62,500 nucleotides of DNA from Anaeromyces robustus (lineage: Eukaryota; Neocallimastigomycota; Neocallimastigomycetes; Neocallimastigales; Neocallimastigaceae), in contig MCFG01000025.1 in NCBI GenBank assembly GCA_002104895.1, positions 115,001-177,500 of the forward strand. Direction: 5' to 3'. Shown here in pieces: positions 48,701 through 62,500 of this stretch; positions within the stretch are counted from its first letter, which is position 1; each line of letters opens with the position of its first letter. The position numbers and the translations under genes were made by a program. The notes under the pieces were generated by a model, which saw only the letters and a list, made by a program, of their open reading frames with translations, ran no database searches and was not told where the DNA came from.

Positions 48701-50321
48701 AAATCTTCTCATTCAAAGAGAAAAAGAGTGAAAAGGAAAAACTATAGATATAGTGATGATGATGAAGAAGAAGAAGTAGAAGAAGAAGAAGAAGTATATG
48801 ATGAAGGTGAAAGGAGAAAAGATTATAGAATTAAACATGATTATGATTCTGAAAGTATGAATATACCAAAATCTGATATTAATGATTTAAGAAAAAATGT
48901 TTTAGAAAGAAGAATGAATAGAAGATCACGTCAAAGTAGTGTTAACAGTTTTAGAGATGAAGGTAATAACAATAATAAATATAGAAAAAGAAGAAAAAAA
49001 AAAATAAAAATAAATAAATAAATAAATAAAAAAAAGACAATTAATATTATAAAAATTATTATTATTTTTTTTATATAACTATTATAATATAATTATAATT
49101 ATAATTATAATTATAATTATTATTATTATAATTTTTTTTTTAAATTAATTAATTATGGATAATATTTATTTTTCTTATTTTTCTTTTTTTAATTTATTTA
49201 TTAACTTTTTTGTTAATATATATAAAGAATCTACATTTTCTGAAGATTCTAGTAGAGAACTTAGTGCTGGTTTTTTAGAAGAAGCTCAAAAATATCTTAA
49301 TAATGAAAGTGGATGTGCTAGAACAGAACCTTATCAAAAAATACCAGATCATATTAAATCTTTATATTTACATCAAAAACAAGATAATGATAATCATGCT
49401 TCAAAAATTTCATCAAGATCAAATAGAATTCATTGGAGAAAGTTAAATATTGAATTAGATAATCAAAAAAGAGCATTACCAGCAAGTTCTGGTCATTCTG
49501 AAGTATCTGATGTACTTACATTTAATCAATTAAAAGCTCGTAAAAAAGATTTAAAATTTGCTAAATCAACTATTCATGATTGGGGATTATTTGCGATGGA
49601 AAGAATTGATGCTAATGATATGGTAATAGAATATATTGGTGAAATTATCCGACAAAAAATTGCTGATCATCGTGAAAAACAATATGAACGTATGGGAATT
49701 GGCAGTAGTTATTTATTTAGAATAGATGATGACACCATTATTGATGCTACTAAAAAAGGAAATTTAGCAAGATTTATTAATCATTGTTGTGATGTAAGTT
49801 AACTTATTATATAATTTATATAATGATAATAATAATAATAATTAATAATAATAATAATATATATATCTATAATATCTATAATATCTATATATATACATTA
49901 ATTTTTTTTATTAAATAATTTCAAACATTTAATGCTTATTATAATAATTATTATAATTATTATATATTTTTAATTATAATATATAAACTATATAATTATA
50001 GCCAAATTGTAATGCTAAAATCATTACTGTTGATGGCCATAAGAAAATTGTAATTTATGCTAAAAGAGATATTGAGGAAGGTGAAGAAATTACATATGAT
50101 TATAGTAAGTTTTTTTTTTTTTTTATTTTTATTTCATTTTTATTTTATCATTTTAATTTTTTTTATTATATATATAATTATTATTACTATAAAAACAAAA
50201 AGTATATATCAATATTTTAAATATTAATTTTTTTTTTCCTATTTTAATAGAATTCCCAATTGAAGTTGATAAGATACCCTGTCTTTGTGGTGCAAAAAAC
50301 TGCAGAGGATCTTTAAATTAA
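45032..50321 (+). CDS. SET1: SET1/SETD1 histone H3 lysine-4 methyltransferase (COMPASS catalytic subunit)
   Basis: Nine predicted exons: 45032-45088, 45261-45353, 45449-45698, 45887-46351, 46585-46635, 46950-48962, 49228-49793, 50002-50104 and 50251-50321, giving 1,222 residues. The N-terminus has the conserved [20 protein letters not shown] segment. An RRM follows in exon 3 ([27 protein letters not shown]; about residues 51-133). A Lys/Glu-rich coiled segment and a very long Ser/Arg/Asn/Glu low-complexity region come next (about 325-975), opening with [20 protein letters not shown]. The n-SET region includes [22 protein letters not shown]. The SET domain has [20 protein letters not shown], the [16 protein letters not shown] motif and EEITYDYKF. 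The post-SET cysteines are in [14 protein letters not shown], which is the natural end. If the intron at 48963-49227 is retained, translation stops at 49021 and the protein loses the whole SET domain. Confidence 0.95.
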
Positions 50322-50381
50322 TTTATATTTTTTTCATATGAAGATTTTTTTTTTTTTAATAAATATAATAATAATAATAAC

Positions 50382-50412
<31 letters not shown>

Positions 50413-51677
50413 ACGACATTTTATATATTTATAATATTTATTTATTTATTATTTTATATGTTTTTTATATATTTATTTTTATTAGAATTTCATTGAAGTT
50501 ATAAATTGTTAATTATATATAATATATTTAAAAATATATAATGAAAAAGAAAAACAAAATCATTATTATAAAGATTTTTTTTTTTTTTACTTTTTATTTT
50601 TATATTATATTATAATAATTATTAGAAAATATATATTTCGATGCTTGTGTAATTATTAATATTAATTATTAATAAAGAAGTAAAACAAACAAACAAATAA
50701 ATAAATAAATAAATAAATAAACAAATAAATAAATAAATAAATTAATAAATAAATTAATAAATAAATAAATAAATAAATAAATTAATAAATAAATTAATAA
50801 ATAAATAAATAGATAGATAGATAAATAAATAAATAATTAAATAAATAAATTAATAAATAAATTAATAAATAAATAAAAATTATAAAATTGTATATAGTTT
50901 TTTTTTTTTTGTATTTTATTGTAATATATAACTATGTAAAAGATGATTATTAATAATTGTTTTTATTATATGTTTAAATAAATAATGATATTAATACATA
51001 CATATAAAACAATGAAACAACACTAAAGTGTTTTACTTCATGGAATTGATATAATAAAAGCACATTTTTTCTATTTTTCTTTAAATATTATAATATATAT
51101 ACTCTTAATCTTTCCCATTATATATATTATTATCTGTCTATATATTATAAATACTGATAAAAATCTTAAATAAGTACAAAACAGTAGGAAATAAAATAAA
51201 ATAAAATAAAATAAAATAAAATAAAATAAAATAAAATAAAATAAAATAAAATAAAATAAAATAAAATAAAATAAAATAAAATAAAATAAAATAAAATAAA
51301 ATAAAATAAAATAAAATAAAATAAAATAAAATAAAATAAAATAAAAAAAAAAGTAATATATGTATATAAAAATGAAATATGAAAAAAAAAAAAAAACAAA
51401 AAACAAAAAACAGAAAAAAAAAAAAAAAACAAAGAACAAAGTGACCGGAGAGACCAGATACTGAAAAAAACTTAGTAAAAAATAAAAGAAAAAAAAAAAA
51501 AAAACAAAAACAAAAAAGAATTAAATAAATGTTTTATATTATATATATTAAAATATAGATTGCAATGGTATATTTTTATTATTTTATTATTATTTTTTTT
51601 ATATGATAATATCTATTAACAATTTTCAAATTATATTTCAAAATTGTAATTTTTTTTTATAAATAGTATAAATATTT

Positions 51678-51713
<36 letters not shown>

Positions 51714-51879
51714 AAAAATGTATATTTTATAAATGAAAAATATTATTGCTATTTTTTTTTTTTTTTTAATTTTTTTTATAAAGGAATGAATCTTTTAGTA
51801 TTTTAGTTAAAATTATAATAATTATTACTAAATAAATAAAAAAAAAATAAAAGATAAATAAGATAAAGTAAATTTTTTA
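50322..51879. other. Intergenic between convergent SET1 and VTC1; two simple-repeat arrays
   Basis: (TAAA)n with TTAA, CAAA and GATA variants at about 50690-50878. A nearly perfect (AAAAT)n of about 31 units at 51189-51345. The minus-strand poly-(Phe-Ile-Leu-Phe-Tyr) frames through it are artefacts. No gene seen. Confidence 0.85.
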
Positions 51880-52779
51880 TTATTGTATTCTTTGAGCAAG
51901 TTTTTCTTCTATAATGCGAACTTTTACATATGCATAGTATAAATTAATAATAATTATTGGAACTGTTATAACAATAATCATAACTATTTTTTTTTTTTTA
52001 TATATATATAATTAAATATGTAAGAATAATATATATATATAAATATAGAATTATTAATATTTATTTAATGATATTCTTATTATTATTCTTATTATATTAT
52101 TATAGTATTTATATTTAAATTCTATTATTAATATTGATATAATTACCTGGTCCTACTGGGTTATGATATGGTCCAGGAATACCTCTATGAATCATATTTA
52201 ACCTAATTTCATACATCATAAGTCCATAAAGCATTACAATAACAGATGATATACTAAATAAGGAACCAGTAATTTTTGCTAGCGGTGATTTATTTGCTAT
52301 TTTATTTTTATTTATTAAATGATTTTTTTTTTATCAATGAATTGAATATTTTATTTGTTTCCATTTAATAATATATATCATTTTAATATTTTTTATTAAA
52401 CAATAAACATATAATTATGTATATATTTTATAAATTATATACATATATATATAATACATAATATAATTAGAAATCGTTTATAATATAAATAATAAATAAA
52501 AAAAAAAAAAAAAAACTTACATAATATTGTAATAGCTAATGAAGCCAATATAATTGCTGTACTACACCATGATAAAAATGTTCTTTCATTTGATAGCCAA
52601 ACTTTAGGTTCTACTCTCATTGGTATTGCTATTGGTTTTCTTGTATGGGTTTTCGATAAATAATATCTTGGTATAATATTTTCTGTAAGGGGATATGAAA
52701 CATTTTCCGGTAAAGCTTCGTTTGATTTTGCTACATTATCAGGAGATAATTCAATTGGTTCATAATTTTTAAAAGCCAT
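51880..52779 (-). CDS. VTC1: VTC1-like vacuolar transporter chaperone subunit (DUF202)
   Basis: Three predicted exons: 52779-52521, 52296-52147 and 51983-51880, giving 170 residues. In fungi Vtc1 is the small membrane subunit of the VTC complex. That complex makes polyphosphate from ATP and passes it into the vacuole or acidocalcisome. The family signature RVEPKVWLSNERTFLSWCST sits before the first of three transmembrane helices (about 71-90, 98-120 and 138-156). The basic loop RLNMIHRGIPGPYHNPVGP lies between helices 2 and 3. The 54-residue N-terminal extension before the signature is longer than in yeast Vtc1 and has no domain. The C-terminal tail is charged. Other DUF202 proteins exist, but the RVEPKV-NERTFLSW motif makes Vtc1 the best call. 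Confidence 0.9.
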
Positions 52780-55651
<2,872 letters not shown>

Positions 55652-56155
55652 ATTTCATTTCATTTCATTTCATTTCATTTCATTTCATTTCATTTCATTT
55701 CATTTCATTTCATTTCTTTTCATTTCATTTCATTTCATTTCATTTCATTTCATTTCATTTCATTTCATTTCATTTCATTTCATTTCATTTCATTTCATTT
55801 CATTTCATTTCATTTCATTTCATTTCATTTCATTTCATTTCATTTCATTTCATTTCATTTCATTTCATTTCATTTCATTTCATTTCATTTCATTTCATTT
55901 CATTTCATTTCATTTCATTTCATTTCATTTCATTTCATTTCATTTCATTTCATTTCATTTCATTTCATTTCATTTCATTTCATTTCATTTCATTTCATTT
56001 CATTTCATTTCATTTCATTTCATTTCATTTCATTTCATTTCATTTCATTTCATTTCATTTCATTTCATTTCATTTCATTTCATTTCATTTCATTTCATTT
56101 CATTTCATTTCATTTCATTTCATTTCATTTCATTTCATTTCATTTCATTTCATTT
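55652..56155. repeat. (CATTT)n pentanucleotide satellite, about 100 copies
   Basis: Roughly 500 bp of CATTT units with a single visible variant (CTTTT near 55717). It ends about 290 bp upstream of the RING-gene start. It is strictly strand-asymmetric: no G occurs on the plus strand. Confidence 0.98.
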
Positions 56156-56444
56156 TAATTTTAATTTTAATTATTTATTTTATATATATATTAATTTTCT
56201 TGTATATTAATTTTTTTTATAAATAATAATTATATAATTATATAAAAATATATATATTTTCTCTTTCTTTTCTTTTCTCTATTATTATACACTTTATACA
56301 CTTTTTATATTATTTAAAGAATAGGAAATTAAAAGAGAAATTTAAACGTAATTTATAAATAAGAATAAAAAAAAATATCTACATACATATAATCATATAA
56401 TATACAATTATTTGAGTAACAAAACTTTGTAAATATTTATAAAA

Positions 56445-58317
56445 ATGACTGTAAAGAGAAAGTATACTCAGAAAAGTAAAATTACAGGTATTTTTTTTTT
56501 TTTTTTGTTTTAATAAAAGTATATTAATATTAAGTACTTCAATAAATATTTAAAAATATTTGGATTAAATAATAAAATATTATTTTTAATAATTAATATC
56601 ATAAATATTAATTTTATAATACTATTAAATTAATGATTTTATTATAGATTCTCCAACTACTAAGAGGAGAAGAACAGGTATAATATTTTTATAATTTTTT
56701 TATTATAATTATTTTTTCCTTTTCAAAAGATATTTTTTGTAATATTAATATCATATATTATTATTATATAATTATATATTTAGCCACCAAAAAAGGAAAC
56801 AAGAAAAAAGAAAAAAATGATATAGATAATAATTCAATTAATAATGTATTAAATAATGAAAATGAAAATATAACTACAGAGAATAATACTTTAAATAAAG
56901 GAAATTCTCCATTTAAACAAGAAATATCCAAGAAAGACGATTTATTTAAACAAGAAGCAACAAATAATGACATCAATTCTTTTAAACAAGAAGTAACAAA
57001 TAATGATATTGATTCATTTAAACAAGAAGTAATAAATAACGATATTAGTTCATTTAAACAAGAAGTAATAAATAATGATACTAGTTCATTTAAACAAGAA
57101 GTAATGAATAACGATATTAATTCATTTAAACAAGAAATAGCAAGTAATGATATTAGTTCATTTAAACAAGAAATAACAAATAATGATATTGATTCATTTA
57201 AACAAGAAGTAGTAAATAATGATATCAGTTCATTTAAACAGGAAATGACAAATAATGATATTAGTTCATTTAAACAAGAAAAAACAAATAATGATATTAG
57301 TTCATTTAAACAAGAAATAATAAATAATGATAATTTATTTAAACAAGAAATAACAAATAATGATATTGATTCGTTTAAACAAGAAATACCTAATAATGAA
57401 ATTAATTCAATTAAAAAAGAAATACCTAATAATGAAATTAATTCAATTAAAAAAGAAATATCTAATAATGAAATTAATTCAATTAAAAAAGAAATATCTA
57501 ATAATGAAATTGATTCGATAAAAAAAGAAGTGAAAGATGACAGATTAGAACAAGAAAATGATTCAATAATAAATTCAAATATTAATAATATTGAAAATGA
57601 ACAAATTAATATAAATAATAATGAGACCAAAATAAATTTTAATGAAATTAATATAAATAATAGTGAAACTAATGTAACTAATAATGAAACAAAAATTAAT
57701 AATAATGAAAATAATATAAATAATACCGAAATTAATGTAACTAATAATAAACTTAATTTAAGTAGTAATATAACGAATATAACTAATATAACTAATATAA
57801 ATAATATAAATAACAACAATAATATTCAAGCTAATGATATTTATAATACTAATGTAAATGATGAACTATCAAAAATTAATAGTTATAATGATAATACTTA
57901 TAATATTAGTAATGAAAATATGAACACTAATGTTGAGGAGCTAAATTCATCTAATATTCAAGGTGAACAATACAAAGACATTAAAGATAAACCACCAGAT
58001 ACAAATAAAACTAAAAAAACTAGAGGAACTAAAAAGAAGAAATCAAAAACTAATATAAAAGTTCCAGAAGATTCAAGAATGGTAAATAAATTAAATGAAA
58101 ACATAGAAAATTCTGTAAAGGATGATAGTAATAATAGTGATAAAGCTAATGCTAATGCTAATGCTAATGCTAATATTAATACTATTAATACTAGTGCTAA
58201 TGTTAATGCTAATACTAATGATACGAATGATCATAATAATAATGATAATAAAGCTAATGCTAATGCTAATAATAATGTTAATACTAGTGCTAATGCTAAT
58301 GCTAATACTAATGATAC

Positions 58318-58390
<73 letters not shown>

Positions 58391-58463
58391 GCTAATGCTA
58401 ATGCTAATGATAATAATAATGTTAATACTAGTGCTAATGTTAATGCTAATATTAATAATACGG

Positions 58464-58528
<65 letters not shown>

Positions 58529-59890
58529 GCTAATGCTAATGCTAATGATAATAATAATGTTAATACTAGTGCTAATGTTAATGCTAATATTAATAATACG
58601 GATAATAATGATAATAATAATGGTATTGATAATGATAGCAATAATATTGAAAATAGAATGGATAAAAATGATCAATTTAATAATATAACCAATAATATCA
58701 TTAATCCAAATTATAATGCAAATGTTAATGATAATAACAACAATATAAATAATATTGACAAAGATAATAATATAATAAATGCTAATATTATCAATTCCGC
58801 CACCATTAATAATAATAATGATAATAATAATGATAATAATAATGATAATAATAATGATAATAATAATAATAGTAATAATGATAATAATAATGATAATAAT
58901 AATGATAATAATAATAACAATAATAATAATGGTAATAATGATAATAATAATAATATTGGTTCTATTGTTATTCCTACTGCTATTACAAATGATATTAATA
59001 ATAATAATAATAATCAAATTCAGTTTAATATTAATAGTAGAAATGATGATTTCAATTTAAGTCTTGATAATACAGTAAATCTTAGTAATGAAGTATCTTC
59101 TTTACATGAATCATTAATTATTGAAGAAAGTAACAATACTTATAATGATACTAGTAATAGCACTACAAGTAATAGTCAAGATATACAAATTATAACGGAT
59201 AATAGTAATAATAATAGTAATATAAATAATAATTCAGAACTTTCTGAGATTTCATTGGAAAGTGATAAAATGATTATAGATCTTGATAATAATGATGGGA
59301 ATAGTGAGCAGTCTCATTATAATCATAATCAACATTTATCTACAAGTGAAGTAATTGATTTAACAGATGATGATATTATTTGTTTAACAGATGATACAAC
59401 TGTTGGTCGTCGTAGATCAGTAATATTTATTGAAAATACTAATACTAATACTAATAATACTAATACTAATAATAATAATAATAATCGTATGAATAATTAT
59501 AATTATAATGATAATAACAATAGTAATAGTAATAGTAATAATTATAATTATAATTATAATTATAATGTTAATTTTGATTATGGCAGCAGTAGTAGCAGTA
59601 CTAATAGTAACAACAACAACAACAATAACAATAACAATAACAATAATAATAATAATAACAACAACAACAACAACAATAATAATAATAATGGTAATTATAG
59701 TTATAGTAGTAGCAGTAATTATAATAATAATAATAACAATAACAATAATAACAATAACAATAATAACAATAATAACAATAATAATAACAATAAAGATACC
59801 CATAATAGTAATATTACTATCGATTTAACAGATGAATCAAATATAATTTATAATCGTCGTCGCTATCGTAGTTTTCGAAATAATAATAGA

Positions 59891-59923
<33 letters not shown>

Positions 59924-60861
59924 CGTGGTTTTAGAAGAAATCTTATATCTACAACTGTTTCATTTAATTCTTCAAATCCATTTATGTCACCACCTTTAAT
60001 TACTAATAATTATAGAAATCAACAATTTTTTAATTTAGGTAAATGAAATAATTGATATTTATCATATATATATGAATATATGATATTTTTTTTTTCTTCT
60101 CTTATTATATAATTTATGATTTTATTAATAATTATAATTACAATTATATAAATATAAATATAAATATTGTATTAAATAATTTTTACATTTTTTATATTTT
60201 ATTTTTATATTTTAAAAAAATAAATATATAATATAAATAGATATTCCTTTTCATTTAACACCAATTGTACCTGCGATACGTTCTTCAAGAAGTTATAATA
60301 ATGATATAATAAATTCTAGTGTTTCAGAAGATTTTAATCGTCCATCTACTTTAGCAGGAAGGGCTGTAGAGGAAGCAAGAAATGAAGAAGAAAATAATAA
60401 AGTAAAATATCAAAATATAAAATGTTCCATATGTCTTAATAATCCTGATGTTAATACACGACTTGATAGTACTTGTTGTGGTAAGTTTTAATAAAATAAA
60501 ATAAAATAAAAGAAAAGAAAAGAAAAAAAAAAAAAAAAAATAAAATAAAATAATAAATCAATATATATATATTTTCTTCATAAATTAAGACTTTTTATAT
60601 CTATCTATTTACCTTTGTCAATTATATATAAATTTTTAATATTAATTATATTTTTATATATATAAATATAAACATTTATTTATATAATTAATTATTATTA
60701 TTTTTTTTTTTTAAATTTTATTTATTTATTATCTGATATAAATAGGTCATATCTTTTGTCATAATTGTTTAACTCAAGCATTAAGAGTAGCTAAACGTTG
60801 TCCTACTTGTCGTCATACTTTAAGAGGTCGTTATTCAGTACATCCATTATATCCAGATTAG
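56445..60861 (+). CDS. Giant RNF4/Slx8-type RING protein: probable SUMO-targeted ubiquitin ligase with a psi-K-x-E repeat array
   Basis: Five predicted exons: 56445-56487, 56648-56677, 56784-60038, 60241-60480 and 60746-60861, giving 1,227 residues. A basic N-terminus (KRRR, KKGNKKK) looks like a nuclear signal. Residues about 66-275 are a tandem array of 12-residue units (NNDISSFKQEVI type) holding 14 FKQE and 4 IKKE motifs. Each fits the SUMO acceptor consensus psi-K-x-E. An Asn/Ala-rich region follows with pure Asn runs and an exact DNA duplication (period 138 bp). Three acidic SUMO-interacting-type motifs come next: VIDLTDDD (about 881), IICLTDD (about 888) and ITIDLTDES (about 1035). The last is followed by RRRYRSFR, as in RNF4. 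The RING starts CSICLNNPDVNTRLDSTCCG, continues HIFCHNCL and CPTCR, and ends HPLYPD, like RNF4's HPIYI. All eight zinc ligands are present. Not recognised from any named protein as a whole. Confidence 0.85.
58318..58529 (+). repeat. Coding (AAT)n runs and a 138-bp intragenic duplication
   Basis: Two pure AAT runs encode poly-Asn. The block from AAAGCTAATGCTAATG (58388) through ACGGATAAT recurs 138 bp later (from 58526) without visible change. A diverged version lies near 58250. Asn tracts further downstream (59610-59790) mix AAT and AAC, so they are older or under selection. Confidence 0.85.
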
Positions 60862-61260
60862 ACAATAAATAAATAAATAAAAAAAAAAAAAAGAAAAATA
60901 TTGCTAAAGATTCAAAAAAAATTAAATGCACAATAACGGTGGAACAAGTATATATTCAATAAATCAGATTTAATAATAATGATAATAATAATAATGATAG
61001 TAAATTTAAAGTCAAAAGATATCCAATATATCCAAATAAGACAATAAATAAATATAGAAAGAAAGAAAAAAAAAATTCAAAGTAAAATATCTGATATATC
61101 CAGATTAGACAATAAAAAATAAATTTAAAAGGAAATTGATATTCAGTATATCCAATAATATCCAGAATAGAGGATAAAAGAAAAATTAAAAATAATGATT
61201 ATTTTAGTATATCCAATATATCCAATATATTTATTTAAATTAGATAGTAATAATAATAAA
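60862..61260 (+). repeat. Degenerate tandem copies of the RING-gene 3' end
   Basis: The terminal coding block CATTATATCCAGATTAGACAATAAAT-like (60843-60870) reappears downstream in at least four decayed versions. They start near 61018 (ATATATCCAAATAAGACAAT), 61090 (TATATCCAGATTAGACAATA), 61140 and 61204. They contain no RING cysteines. They suggest repeated slippage or local duplication of the last codons, the stop and the 3' UTR. Confidence 0.6.
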
Positions 61261-61396
61261 AATAATAATAAAAAAAAAAAAAAAAAAACTTTTTTATTAT
61301 ATTTTTATTACATTTTTTATTTTTGATAATTTATTTATTTTATTTATTTTATTATAATTTATTTTATTTATTTTTCTTTTTGTAATTCTTCTTTTA

Positions 61397-62500
<1,104 letters not shown>

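Noticed and set aside
51071-51439. Minus-strand frame of repeating FILFY residues
   Set aside because: A direct reading of (AAAAT)n; the same applies to frames at 35206-35526 and 54741-55076.
56764-57819. 351-residue minus-strand frame with repeated SCLNELISLF units
   Set aside because: Antisense shadow of the psi-K-x-E array; the plus strand has splice sites, nuclear signal, SIMs and RING in one frame.
58091-59017. Long poly-Ile and poly-Leu frames on both strands
   Set aside because: Alternative frames of the coding (AAT)n and GCTAAT repeats of the RING gene.

Overview
The window is nuclear DNA from an extremely AT-rich eukaryote. Every protein-coding gene except two is cut by many short GT-AG introns. 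Between the genes lie long homopolymers and (TTTA)n, (TAA)n, (AAAAT)n and (CATTT)n arrays, and the proteins carry long Asn runs. The gene content is fungal and flagellate-like: VTC1, TSC10/KDSR, BOS1/GOSR2, ARFRP1, SLC30A9, SET1 and secreted leucine-rich-repeat (LRR) proteins. Together with the base composition this best fits an anaerobic gut fungus (Neocallimastigomycota). That assignment is inference; nothing here proves it.

Layout. Positions 1-9400 hold a minus-strand family of one-LRR-per-exon membrane proteins: one truncated by the window edge, two complete, and one decayed copy that carries a 1,260-bp miniature LTR retroelement. Positions 10011-11299 hold a non-coding element bounded by inverted arrays of a 15-bp hairpin iteron. 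A type II membrane, glycosyltransferase-like protein follows at 12346-14659 (-). Next come a small inverted-repeat element, an 87-bp tandem repeat, and an SLC30A9-type zinc transporter of ten exons (18855-22945, -). RAD54 (25788-29664, +), elongin C (30814-31703, -), a BOS1/GOSR2 SNARE with two apparent frameshifts (33102-34989, +), ribosomal protein uS9/RPS16 (36416-37233, -), the ARFRP1/ARL3 GTPase (38014-39186, -) and 3-ketodihydrosphingosine reductase (40098-41784, -) follow. The last part holds SET1 (45032-50321, +), VTC1 (51880-52779, -) and a 1,227-residue RING protein (56445-60861, +).

The genes are unlinked housekeeping functions and do not form a pathway: recombination, chromatin, Golgi traffic, sphingolipid synthesis, polyphosphate, translation and ubiquitin. 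The most unusual gene is the last one. It is a probable SUMO-targeted ubiquitin ligase of the RNF4/Slx8 type with an N-terminal tandem array of 18 psi-K-x-E (SUMO acceptor) motifs, then several hundred Asn-rich residues, three SUMO-interacting motifs and a C-terminal RING. It sits between a roughly 500-bp (CATTT)n satellite and a roughly 460-bp (TAA)n satellite.

Exon boundaries were placed by eye, using reading phase and family similarity. They are predictions, not transcript evidence.
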